NCBI GenBank assembly: GCA_963920575.1
Contig: OY986971.1
Span: forward strand, 3,318,340-3,382,339
From: Narthecium ossifragum
Taxonomy: Eukaryota > Streptophyta > Magnoliopsida > Dioscoreales > Nartheciaceae
Length of the DNA stretch: 64,000 bases
Reading direction: 5' to 3'
Made by a program: the position numbers and the translations under genes. Of this stretch, positions 20,421 through 34,493 are shown in pieces (position 1 is the first letter of the stretch; each line of letters opens with the position of its first letter). Under the pieces are notes generated by a model. The model saw only the letters and a list, made by a program, of their open reading frames with translations, was not told where the DNA came from and ran no database searches.

Positions 20421-20878
20421 TCAGAAACTCAGAGCTCGCGCCTTAGTATTGGGCTCAATCGCAAACGTTCCGATGTAGTTCTTTTAATTAAACACATTCA
20501 CATATGAGGAGGACTCATGCCACCAGACTATATTAACAAACTCGTCCTCAGCCATCAAGCGTCAAGCGCCACCGCCATTGATACTCCGGTCTCCACCACC
20601 CGGTGCTTTAACAAACACAGTACTATTTTTTTTTCGTTTTCTTCCCACACGTAGCACTTTCCGGCCAATCACACCCAACCTCACACGCGTCATTGCCATC
20701 TGTGCAGAATTTTCTCATAGAGTACGCTTAACGCTAGCATTCCTGGGAATTAAAACTAGGGCTGCCTCTCGTGTTACATAATAAGACTCTCGCACTTTAC
20801 ACACTCTCTCCTGAATCCTTTGCCGCCACCTCCCCCAACCCCCACTCAATCGAATCCTCTCAATTCCAACAAACAACG

Positions 20879-21493
20879 ATGATGCCTTCCCCCTCCCCCT
20901 CCTCCTCCTCCTCCTCCTCCAATCCCCTCCACTACCACCTCCTCCTGCTCCTGCTGGCCGGAATCCTGACGTCAGCTCTTGCGGCCAACACCGCCGCCGG
21001 ATCCACGGACTTCATCCGTGCCTCCTGCTACGCCACGCGCTACCCGGTTCTCTGTGTCTCCTACATCTCCGCCTACGCCGCCGACATCGGCAAAAGCCCG
21101 ATCCGCCTCGCCCACGCCGCCTCCGCCGTCAGCCTCTCCCGCATCAACGCCACCCGCGCGCGCGTCAAGTCCCTCGCGCTCGGGGCGGCGCCGGGGGGCC
21201 GCGAGGCGGCGCCGCTGAAGGACTGCCTGGGGTTGCTGGGGGACGCCGCCGACCAGACGCGCCAGTCGATGGCGGTGCTGGGGGCGCTCGGGACAGGGCG
21301 GAGGCTGGCGTGGCGGCTCGCCACCGTGAAGACCTGGATGAGCGCGGCGCTGACTAACGAGGAGACGTGCACGGATGGGCTGGCGATGGCGCGGGGGGCC
21401 GCGTCGAGGGCCGCGGCGGCGAAGGTGAGGAGCGCCAAGAGGCATTCCAGCAACGCGCTGGCGCTCATCAACCAGATTCCAGGCAGCGGTTGA
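20879..21493 (+). CDS. Pectinesterase-inhibitor-domain protein (21 kDa protein type), copy 2
   Basis: Intronless, 204 residues from the first of two adjacent ATGs (20879). The frame is open further upstream (to 20771), but the aacaa(c)gATGATG context matches copy 1 and a signal peptide fits only this start. A Ser-rich N-terminus is followed by a leucine-rich core (residues 21-30) and ALA cleavage site, then the PMEI domain with STDFIRASC, RYPVLC, LKDCLGLLGDAADQTRQS and VKTWMSAALTNEETC. The four cysteines are at about residues 50, 59, 116 and 164. Closely similar to copy 1 through the domain; the C-terminal helix (MARGAASRAAAAKVRSAKR) is the most diverged part. Role as for copy 1: an apoplastic inhibitor of pectin methylesterase or invertase. 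Confidence 0.92.
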   Translation: MMPSPSPSSSSSSSNPLHYHLLLLLLAGILTSALAANTAAGSTDFIRASCYATRYPVLCVSYISAYAADIGKSPIRLAHAASAVSLSRINATRARVKSLALGAAPGGREAAPLKDCLGLLGDAADQTRQSMAVLGALGTGRRLAWRLATVKTWMSAALTNEETCTDGLAMARGAASRAAAAKVRSAKRHSSNALALINQIPGSG

Positions 21494-22434
21494 TGAAATG
21501 TGGTGAGATCAAATGAAAATAGATAATAATAGATTAATGTCATAAAACTTTTGTTCCTCTTTTTTTTTGGGGTTCATGGATGCTTGCTTAGCTTGGAAGA
21601 TAGTTCTTGGTGCATCCTATCCTGTAGTATAAAATTTTATCGTGGATTATTGTGGAATAAAGTTGTTGTCATTCAAAATTTCAATGTAACCACCTCATCC
21701 AATGAGGTTCATGGCGTCGCTAAGGTTGATGATGGTCGGGTCGAATAAGAAGCGACTCGACATCTGATATCACTCGTATAGGTAATATAATGCCGCGTGG
21801 TCCAACCACACGATGGAGTCGAAAAAGGTGCTAAGTCAGGTGCGTGGGAAAGAGAACATCAACTCGTCATCATTAATGAGATATATAAGACATATGAGCA
21901 CAGTTCCAATGACAACAATGATGATATTGGGATCCGATGCAACAACTATAATCCATTGACCTGTAACCTATCAACCACAAGAGCTACATGCTCGTTGATG
22001 AAATCAATGCATCGACATGTAAGAGGTTATGTTTATTCATTGATCGATGAAAGAAGTCAAAAAGGTTGATATTTGTGCATCGACACATAAACTATAAACG
22101 TATCGACAGAGTTGGGCACTTACATAACAAGTACACGTTGACACCAAGCGAAAGGGTTCGATGAACCTTTAATCATGTTAAACTCAAAAATCATGATTCA
22201 ATTAATATGGGGGATGAAATTTAAGGTTTAATGAGACACTTCATAACTCACTCGAGTTAATTTGACTCGAATCAATCATTACAGATGGAGTGGAAACCAC
22301 GTATTGTAATAAACCCCGTTGAACCCAAACACATAGAAGTTTACCCGAAAAAGTAGATGACATCGTTCCTCACGACAACATCCATGTCGCCCCAGAGGAT
22401 CACCAGAAGAAAAAGGAAGTCAACATTTCCCACG
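21494..22434. other. Intergenic and retroelement-like flank of the nested LTR
   Basis: No gene recognised. The last part (about 22255-22434) is probably the left half of the element into which the solo LTR inserted, since it joins smoothly to 24836 once the insert and one TSD copy are ignored. Confidence 0.4.
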
Positions 22435-22439
22435 ATGGC

Positions 22440-24830
22440 TGTCGCGCCCCGACCCGCGAAAGCCCAACCGAGCTGGGCGACGTGAACCGGAACCTACAAA
22501 ACGCGGAAAACAAAGCTGGCGAGGGTTCCCTCTAACCTATTGGTCTCCCTAGCAAATCACCAAAAGCACCCTCAATTAAAGACAATATAATAATGAAGCC
22601 TCGAACCACAGATTTAAAACTCAAAGTGTTAATATACAAATCCTCGGAGAGGGGAAGATTCAAAGTACAACATCACTCCCGTGGGAGACTAACTAACATA
22701 GGATAAAAGCTGTAAAGGATCACCACCTCTCAAAAGCCACCAGCCGCCGCCGCACCGTCGACCAACTGCCCGGTAGGGGCCAAAGAAGAAGAACCGACAC
22801 CTGCACCTGCAAAACTCAGCTCCGGGTAGGTGTGAGCACTAAGCTCAGTAGAAATCTACACTACGACACACAGAAGGAAGAGGGGAACGCAACAGTGTCG
22901 CCCTCGAGTAGAACCTGGGTGTATACAGGGGTCCCATAACCCCACCGCGTGTCCCTGGTGCCCAGGAGCAGCACACAGTCAGCTCAACAAAAACTGGCGA
23001 CACCAAAGGTCAGCACAGTGGGACACCGGCTACACCTCAACCTCCGACTCGAGGCCGACACGACCTCTACAATCATCAAGCAACAAGTGCACCAGTCATC
23101 TAAGCTTATCATCGAATCGACTGGACACTACAATTCAAACCGGGTCCAAACAACCCAACCCCGGTCCTAGGGCTAAGTCCGAGCTTCCAGCCTCGGGACG
23201 GCGACCCAAAGATCACCCACGCCCTAACCAATGCAACTAATGCACACAACAATAATGCATGCTATGACATACACAGATAATAAGAAAGGCATGCAACAGT
23301 ATGTCAAGCATCATATAAGTCTACTGGATCGCTGCAGCGGTACTACCAACCGCTGCCAGCCGATCCGCAGCTGGTCCCGGCATTACGACGGTACCGCGAC
23401 CGTCGACCGCGGACTCCTGCAACGGGAAGCAACCCCGAAAACCGCTGATGAACAAAACACAACATAATATTATATTCTGAAATATAATATTATATTCAAA
23501 AACACCCAAAGCCTCTACTTAGGGGCTAATTGATCCCGTCGATCCGACATCCAAACGATATCGGATTCAAGATCCAACTTAGCCACAGGTAGGTATATAA
23601 ACCAGTATCATCATATCCAAAAATCATAATCATCCAACGGTTGGATTAACGGGAAAACGCTAATTAAAATCGTTAATCAAACTAACTTACCCATTAATTG
23701 CTGCAACGCAGCCCTTCAGCAAACAATTCATAAGCAATTGTATATAAATTGGAAAAATATGAAACAAGATGGAATGGAAAGCTAACGAATAGCTCTACAA
23801 CTCTTATGTTTATGAAAAGCCATGATCATGTACTCGCCGGCCGGAAAACGCGCCGCAAGCCAGCTGTTTCTCAAGAACAGCAGAAAACCAGAAATCCGAG
23901 ACTAATCTTGCATAAAACCTACTCAAATATCAACTGATTAACATGAAACTTAAATCAGTTATTCTAAAAGGCATAAGGAATCCAACAAAGTAAGGATCAA
24001 CAAGATCCAACGGCTAGATCTCAAGAACACCTGAAATAAACATCAGTAGGTATAACCCTACCTAGCTGCGCTTTCCTCGGCTGATTCTTCGCGATTTGAT
24101 CACCAACAAGCCTCCAAACAACTTCAGGGATCTTCCTCTCGTTGTCACGAATCCAACGAGCCAAAGAACACCCAATTTGATGGTCGGAGGAGGGAGAACG
24201 GAAGAGGGGAAGGTGGCTGCCGGAAAAACAGGGGAAGAGCAAAGCTTCGGGAAAGAAGAAGGAAGGAAGAAGAAAGAGAGGAGAAGGGGGAAGAGAGGGG
24301 AAGAAAAGGAGGGAAAGAGGGGAGGGGACAGCCGGGAAAGAGGGGGAAAAGTGAGGGGAGGGGAGGGGAAGTCTTCCCTCTCTGACAAGGGAGAGCGACG
24401 GCCAACGGCGGCCGTCCTCGCGAAGCAGAAAAAGCCACCGACTCATAAATGATCGATCCTTTCTCAAGGAAGGATCGATCCTTCATGACGATCTCACAAG
24501 GCTTTCTGGCACGAAGAGGATCGTTCCCTTAGCCAGAGAGGATCGATCCTTTGTGTGCTGAAAGCTAAACTTCTGCAAGAACTCAAACCCAAGTCCGGAT
24601 CTTTCGATCCCGGGTCCACCTAGCCGTTCTAAACAAACACTAACACATACAAGGTCAGTGTGTGCACACGCGGGTGTGAAACAAACCAACAAGGCACAAT
24701 TTACCAAATTGCCTTTGGAGTCCAAGAAACAATGTGATCCACCGGATCGCGCGCTCGACGCGAAACAAACCAACGAGCCACGGGCCCGACCCAACCGATC
24801 GACCCAGGAGTAGAGGGACGGGTCCTCACA
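22440..24830 (+). mobile_element. Solo LTR, 2.39 kb, Del/Tekay-like, with ATGGC target duplication
   Basis: Starts TGTCGCGCCCCGACCC and ends GGGTCCTCACA, the termini I associate with large LTRs of Del/Tekay-type gypsy elements. The identical 5-mer ATGGC lies directly outside both ends (22435-22439 and 24831-24835). No internal domain is present, so this is the product of LTR-LTR recombination. Near its right end, ggatcgatcc palindromes recur (24447-24460, 24470-24483, 24540-24552). Open frames inside it match no protein. Confidence 0.88.
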
Positions 24831-24835
24831 ATGGC

Positions 24836-25075
24836 ACCCATGGAACGGACTATGACCGCACGATCCCCATGTTGTGCACAAAGGCGGAAAGAGTCTCGCT
24901 AACAACACGTGGAAAGAATTCGTCAAAGTATAAAAGGATCGGAGGGAGAATTCAGAAGGGTCGACGACAAAAATCATCGAGCTACTATTATCCTTGTATT
25001 AGCTCTAGTCTATTAGGCTTGTGTGTTTGTTTTGTTGTAATCAACTCTCTGGCGAGATTGTAATTCATCAGTTGC
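24836..25075 (+). mobile_element. Right part of another LTR, split by the solo LTR
   Basis: Shows a TATA box (agtataaaagga, about 24927), a T/G-rich region (tgtgtgtttgttttgttgta) and an LTR-like end 'catcagttgcaaca' near 25070. This is the order U3-R-U5 on the plus strand. Its left portion would be before 22435. The family is not identified. Confidence 0.45.
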
Positions 25076-25369
25076 AACATCAATGGAAGTAAGTAGTTGC
25101 TTATTGTAGTTATTTGCTTTTACATTTCTTGAGAATAGCATAATTTGTGTTTAATTTCACCTCAAACATAGGAGTAGAACTTCATTTAGTGCAAAAGTAA
25201 CCTAATTAGGGGTCTCATGTTAGCTTTTGAGCAACAAAAGTGCTATATAAAATATTATATCATTATCATCATGGCCAGCTATTTTTCATTAAAAATAGAG
25301 TGTAGTATCATTTTCGAATGACGAAATGAAAGTGCGTAAAATCCCAGAATTTAGAGATGCCCTAGAGTT

Positions 25370-27425
25370 CATGTTGGATTAAGACTCTAATTAGTATAGT
25401 AAATCAGTTAATTGTAACCCTAGTTGATTAGGTTAGCCTAATGTACCTTTTTGAAACCTAATTGTAAGAGTTTGAGTCAATTAAGGCTCTATTTAGACCT
25501 AATCCCAGCAACTATAGGTTAGGTTGAATCCAATTAGAATTAGGTCTAATCAACTAAGCCTATTAAAAGGTTGGGGTTAAGTTCTTATAAGTAACCTATT
25601 GGATTAGGTTAGAATCCATTATGACTCTAATTATTAGAATCCAGATTTCCTTTTACCCATAAAAGCTACAACCCTTATTTTAGGGTTTTATTCGTATCTT
25701 TCTCCTCTCTTTCTTCAAGTCTTCAAGAGAGCTTTGGGGGCTTTAGGTTGGCTGCAAGGGTCAATACGAGGGCTTTTGAAGGACAAGGTAGGTACACATG
25801 TAATAGTTGTTACCCTAACTTGAGTGTGGATCTTTTCTATTTTTAGTGTTTAAACTTTAGGGTTAGGGTTTCAGAATTCAGGTTTCAGATTCCAGAATTC
25901 AAATCGCAGATTTTTATTCTTGTTACAGTTTTCCTAGTAGATACATAGCAGATTTTTAGAGTTTGATAGTAGATTTTCAAAATATTTTATAGCAGATTTT
26001 CATGGTTTGGTTGCAGATTTTATAACTACATATTTTCATATTTGTAGATAGGCAAGCTATGCTGATTTCTACATCCTTAAAATTCAGTTCACGACATATT
26101 AGAAGATGATACTAATGAGAATGTGTAGTCATGAGTATTAATCCTAAACGAATGTTGAAAACTGTAGTAGATAGATAAGCTTTACACCAGGAAATTTAGA
26201 AAGGGACAGCAATGGGAAGATATACCTATAACCATGCAGTCGGTAGTTTAAATTGTCTATTAAGTGTCTATATCTCAGTTAGTACTTCCAGTGCATGTGG
26301 TATAGTATTGGATTTATAATCTTTTATGCTTATTTCTAAATCCATAGTTTTCATCGTATGGATGCCTTAGCTAGTATGCAGTTAAATTACAGCAAGTTAG
26401 AATTCAAATTTGCCATCCATTCCTTATTGTTGTTTTACTTACGATTAATGTCAAGTTGTGTGCATCCATCTACTAACTTATGATGTCAAGTTTTTGAGCA
26501 TCGCATCTCATGTGTATGTATGACTATGCATGATCATCTCTATGTATATGTTTCAGCATGTTCGAGTACATATTCAAAAGCATTGCATGTGCATAGTGTG
26601 CATGTTTGCCAAGCAAAAGTTGCCACCAAGGTGGAATGAGATTTAAGATGTCCTTAGTTGTCATGGCTGGGCAGCTAAGGATGAGTATTTTTACGGGTTC
26701 ATTGTTTGGTCGAGACCAATTGTGGGTCCTGGGCGTTTGAGTCCGAAAGAGCCGAGGCTCGACCTTATGCTAGCATGAGTAAGGATAATTATCCCAAGTG
26801 CACGTGGGGTGCTATCACCAGACACCTCTATAGTACTCGGCGGTAGAGCCAAAAAGATGCATCTCATTATATCATGCATCACTGTTCATGTCATACAAAA
26901 GCTTTAAGTGTGATTTATGGGCATGAAAAGTTCAGCTTTTAAGTTTAATAAAATGTGATCATTCTCTCTCTCAAGTGATGTGTTTTAATTCGGTTTTGTT
27001 TTGCGAACACTTTTGTTTGGATATCATTCTATTACGTGTTGTTTTCTACTGGGCTTTAAGCTCATGAGATAGATGGTTTTTTTTTCAGATACCCAAGATT
27101 CTGCGTAGGCGCGGGGATGGGAGTAGAGAAGAGAAAAATTTAGAACTAGTTTATAGTTTCTTTTAGTTTAATCAGATTTTATGTGGCATTTTAGGAAGAT
27201 TATTTCAGTTTAAAGTTCGAGTTGCTTATTAGTCACTTGCTCTTTTTCAGAACATTGTCTTAGTTTGATTGTCAATAAGAGTTTCTTTTTCTCATATAAT
27301 ATTTTTTTTAATTAAGCATCATTAGTCTATGTGTTTCGTCTCGTGTTATGTTAGAGGATGAGGTTTCCTCTTCAGGATTCGAGTCAGTTACAAATAGCAC
27401 AGATCTGCCTGAGTAATTTCTGGAG
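25370..27425 (+). mobile_element. LTR-retrotransposon-derived stretch (Del/Tekay-like LTR features)
   Basis: Contains 'ctactgggctttaagctcatgag' in two halves (ctactgggcttt, aagctcatgag; 27044-27067) followed by 'cagatacccaagattctgcg', a pattern typical of Del/Tekay LTRs, plus leader-like sequence near 25640-25700. Ends are not resolved and no coding domain is present. Confidence 0.4.
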
Positions 27426-27706
27426 GGCACTATATTTCTAATAAATTTGGAGACTTTGAGATCTGACTGCGCACGATAAATAACCTAAATTACGTGCCAC
27501 GTAACATGAATATAACTTAGGAGCTTTCCCATGCGCGGATCTTGATGTAGTATCAGGCCAGAGATTAGTGCATCTTGCACGTTCTTCAAAATTGCATCTA
27601 TTAACATGAAGCCTGGGTCGCCGTTGAACTACGGCAGAAGAATTATTTTTTAAGTAATTAGTTGAGCTTATTAGTTTTAGAAAGGCAGATGCTATAAATT
27701 TCTATT

Positions 27707-27869
27707 CTATATAGTACTGGAAACGTGTCCGCACCCACGCCACAGATTGGCCAATATAGCCCTTTGTTTTAGTCGGTGCCACCACTGGAGGTCCCGATCA
27801 ATACACCATGCAGTTATGTGTGAGATTATGGCGAACATGTCCTTAGGACAAAATGCTTTGCTTTGGTCC
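27707..27869 (-). pseudogene. Unidentified coding-like fragment, interrupted by a MITE
   Basis: Minus-strand reading gives EWDQSKAFCPKDMFAIISHI then TAWCIDRDLQWWHRLKQRAI and LANLWRGCGHV, rich in Trp, Cys and His as in a real protein, but I do not recognise it. The same frame appears to continue on the far side of the hAT MITE (28280-28310), suggesting the MITE inserted into an exon. Confidence 0.3.
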
Positions 27870-27876
27870 CACTCAG

Positions 27877-28272
27877 TATGGGTGAGCAAAACCAAACCGA
27901 GAACCTTCGGTTTTTCGGTATTCGGTTTTCAGTATGTTCGATTCGATTCGGGTTTTTTTTTTTAAAATTTGATATTCCGTTCGGTTTTGGTTTCTATTTT
28001 TAAAATTTGATAAATGTCAAAATATCAAAAATTTTAAAATTATATATCTTATTTTAGTTCGGTTTTATATTGTAAGTAAAAAATTACAAATTATTTTATT
28101 TTTTCAGTTCGGTTCGATTTTTGCATAAATTCGTTCAGTTTGATTTTAAAATTAGTGTACCGAATTAATTCAATTTGATTCGATTTTATGCACAAATTCG
28201 GTTCAGTTTTTAATTTAGTGTACCAAAAAAATTTCGATATTTGATATAATATTCACCGAATACTCACCCCTA
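27877..28272. mobile_element. hAT-type MITE, about 396 bp
   Basis: The left end TATGGGTGAGCA and the complement of the right end TAGGGGTGAGTA form the terminal inverted repeat. cactcag lies outside each end (27870-27876 and 28273-28279), fitting a hAT 8-bp duplication with one decayed base. The interior is AT-rich with repeated 'ttcggtt' phrases in both orientations and has no transposase. Confidence 0.8.
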
Positions 28273-28282
28273 CACTCAGTAT

Positions 28283-28712
28283 TCCACTTGGCTAGACATT
28301 ATCATTTGGTGACACAAGAAAAAGGAGAGTGAGTTCATCATGAATATTCTTGTATTGTTTGGAGCATGATTAACTTAAGAAATGGAAAGGCATCACTGCC
28401 TTTGCAGCATATCCTGCATGGATACAATCATGCAAACAGATTGAAGGTTCTGAGCTCTTTACTACTGTTGACACCCAATTTAGAATAGGGAAATGCCATG
28501 ATCTAAACGAATCAGACACCCCAAAGAAGGCAAAAAACAGTAGAACCTGATAGCTTAGCTAGCTGCAGCCTTTTCCATGTCTCTCACTTTCTCTATATAG
28601 ATCTCTATCCTCTTCTGATCTAATCAATCCAGAATCCACTATGGATGATCCTTGGTTACTCAGTCAAGCACAATAAAGAATTACCTAACCAAAAAAAAAT
28701 TACTTAAACGAA
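28283..28712. other. 3' flank of the endoglucanase gene, no gene seen
   Basis: AT-rich. Probable 3' UTR and polyadenylation region of the minus-strand gene that ends at 28713. Confidence 0.5.
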
Positions 28713-31338
<2,626 letters not shown>

Positions 31339-31392
31339 CTAGTCTATAACTATAAATTTCTCTAGGGTTGGATCCTATTGCCGTTAGAGATT

Positions 31393-31402
31393 GGATATAA
31401 AG
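31393..31402 (-). promoter_or_regulatory. TATA box of the endoglucanase gene
   Basis: CTTTATATCC on the minus strand, about 60 bp upstream of the ATG at 31335, implying a short leader of roughly 30 bases. Confidence 0.5.
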
Positions 31403-34400
31403 AGGGGTGAGGGTGATGGCGAGCGAGCGAGCGAGCGAGCAACGGTACGGAGCAATGGAGGGGCTGGGCGTTGGATTCTACGCTGCAAGCCAATGAAAGT
31501 GTGCCACGTGTGATTAGAGGTGGGGTCGCGGGGCGGCGAACGAGGAAAGAGGTGGGCCGTTGGATTGACTGGGTGATGGATGTGACAAGACGAGTGGCGG
31601 GAGATCAGACGGTTGGAGTCTTATCGGGTTAGCGGGGCTCCGATAAGGGGGTGTCTAAGATAGGGGGGGGGTAAATGTTCTGATGTGGTATTAATAGGTG
31701 ACCGTTGGGATCGTAGGTTAGTGGAGGTGGTTGTGTGGGAATGAAGAGGAGAGGACCGTTATTAGTACGGCGGTGTGTGTGTGATAGAGAGAGAGAGAGA
31801 GCAAGCACATGAGTCGATATATACACATGGGACCGCGTGTGGGCATTGATGCTTTGTCAGAGGTTGGAATCATGGATGGTGTGTTTGTTTGATTGGGATG
31901 TGTGTGTGTATGTGTGTGTGGTGGGGGTGAGGGGTGGTGTATTGTTTTGTAATTGAGTGTTGGGAGGGTGGGTGGGTGGTTGGGTGAACGAATGTGGGGG
32001 CAGCAATTCGTCCACTGGTGTACCGTACGAATACACGATGAACATGAACCAATTCGGCTCAGTTTTGAATACCAGCGGTCCCACCGAGCTTATTCCTTCC
32101 GACGTTAGTCTCGTGGTTGAGGAATTAACGTACTGTTAGTCATAAATATATCTATTTGAATTATTAATAAGATCAATAATAATTTTATAAATATTGTCAA
32201 TCGGTCAATAGATACTTCAATGTTGACACAACTAAAGTATTTTGGTCATAACTTATACATCAAGTATTCAAAGTGAGCGATTCTTGAACCATGGGAAAGA
32301 GAACGAAAAGATCTACAACTTTGTTGTTGAAGAGATCTTCAGATTCTATCGTTTACTATGTCAAACCGGCAGTCGAAGTGTCCAGTGGCAAAATAGTAAA
32401 TAATGGTCGATAATCTAAATGTCATCGTCCAAAAGATGGCTGATTTCATCTTTCATTTGCCCATCGACCAAAACCCATCTGTCATATTTTGACTAATTAT
32501 TTTAATAAGATATCGATGTGTTTCGACCATTTTGGCGATAATTTTCTCATACGATGTCCAAATGAGTTGATTTTTAGACCGATGGAAAGAGAATTCGAAG
32601 ACCTACAACTTTCATATGCAGAGTTTTATCAAATTCTAAGGTTATCATCGACCAAATCGCAGTGGAAGACAATACACTCTATCTAATGGCAGTTTCGTAA
32701 CTAGCTGAAGATATTGTCCAGTTATGCATTTATGACGGTTTCATATTCAGTTTCTGACAGTTGCAGTGGGTAGTTCGGGTGGTTTCAATGTGGTTACTAG
32801 AAGCTCTATAAAAGGCCAAGAGGATGAAGGAAAAAATCTCTCCCAAAATCAAGAGCAAAATGCCACTTTATCTATCTTTTAGCATGTATCAGAAGATATA
32901 AGTCTATTTACAATATAGCCTTTTAAATTCAGCAATGAAGCTTATCTTTCTTTTAAATTCCTGCAACTAATCCTTCATTTCTAGGAGTAGTGTTATCATA
33001 ATTCTATTCATAGGAGTAGATCTATCATTCATAGGAGTATATTTACCATAGTTCATCATCTTCAATTTTCCTCTATTTTATTTCTTTCCTCATCCAATCT
33101 CAAGAGCTTCAACACCTCTATTCGTTTCGAAAGAGTAGAACTTAACTGTAATTTCCTGATTCTTGATGTTAGATCATTTTAACCCTTTTTTTCCCTTCGC
33201 CGATCAACGACATGCCACGCATGATTTATATTCTAACACGTACTAATCTCGGATATCTTTAAATCCGGAATAATCTATCCTGACGTCATCAAAGAGAATT
33301 GCATTAAGTTGAAATTCGTACGATTCCATGTTCCTAAACCTACGGCAACCTTCGTATATATCTCTGACATATATATCTATGCAATAGAAACTCCTCGTTT
33401 CTCTCTCTTTCTATCTCATATATAATATTTTATTTTTAACTTCAATGCAATGTATGTGAAATTAAGAAAGTATTTTAATTTTTTTTAGGCTAATCATATT
33501 GTATTATCAATTTTGTTTTAAAATACTGATTACGTGGTTCTCAGTTGACTAGTAAAAAAGACATCAATATTGTTCAATTCTTCATGTCTATACAACACAA
33601 GGGTAATTTTGACATTTTATCTTCAAAAATACAATTTCTATCCTTATTTCATATTGTTACATCCAAACACTATTTTTTATTTCAAACAATCATTATAAAT
33701 TTATTTTAAAATATCAAACCCAAAATTGGTCATGGGAGTGTTGCAACTGATCCTAAAATTGATTGCACCAAACTCGGAATGGCAGCCAAACATCTTTATT
33801 TCAGGAGTTGGAATACAATTCGAAATAAATCAAGGTGAATATACGCATTACAATATTAATAATATGAAATTGAAATAATATTAATTATATGCATTATAAT
33901 ATTATTAAGTATGAAAGTCGATGTGAATATTATATACATTATAATATTATTAATTAAATCCCAAATATATGCAATACAAAGGCTTATTTGAAATTTACTT
34001 TCCCAACCTTACTGATCCCTATTATTATTCCATTTTTTTTATCCAAACATCATTTTCTTATTCAAAACAATCACTACTTATTTATTCCAGATTTTCAACC
34101 AAACACCAGAAGTAGGATAACTTTATTCCTTTACTTATCTCACATGCTCATCCCAGAAATCTCTAAACCCAAAATAACATATCCCGTAATCAAACCCAAA
34201 ATAACATTTCTTTCTCACATGAGAAAGAAATGATGATCATAGACAATGTCAAACTCGTATTTTCGTATCTGGGTCTAAAACGCTGCGGCTATTCTCAACT
34301 TACAAGACAAGGAAATACTAAAGCAATTCAGACAAGTTTTGCTGCGTGAGCAGTTCTCTCAGCTTCGAGACGAAGGATTCCATTTGGTGCAATTCATACT

Positions 34401-34493
34401 CAAACTTGTCAGCCAATAAAGGCACGTCAAAATTCATCCAGTCTTACAGTAAGGAAATAAAAATATATCAAAAAAAGATCTGCTAGATAGATG
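31403..34493. other. Intergenic, simple repeats and AT-rich DNA
   Basis: (GAGC)n at about 31419-31440, (GA)n at about 31783-31801, GT-rich repeats at about 31898-31960. Then AT-rich DNA with local repeats: 'attcataggagta' near 33000-33040, and 'gcattataatatta(t)ta(a)' near 33845-33955. No gene seen. The last part is the 3' flank of SRP9. Confidence 0.6.

Noticed and set aside
24021..24467. 148-codon and overlapping open frames on both strands
   Set aside because: They lie inside the solo LTR and are low-complexity G/A versus C/T sequence.
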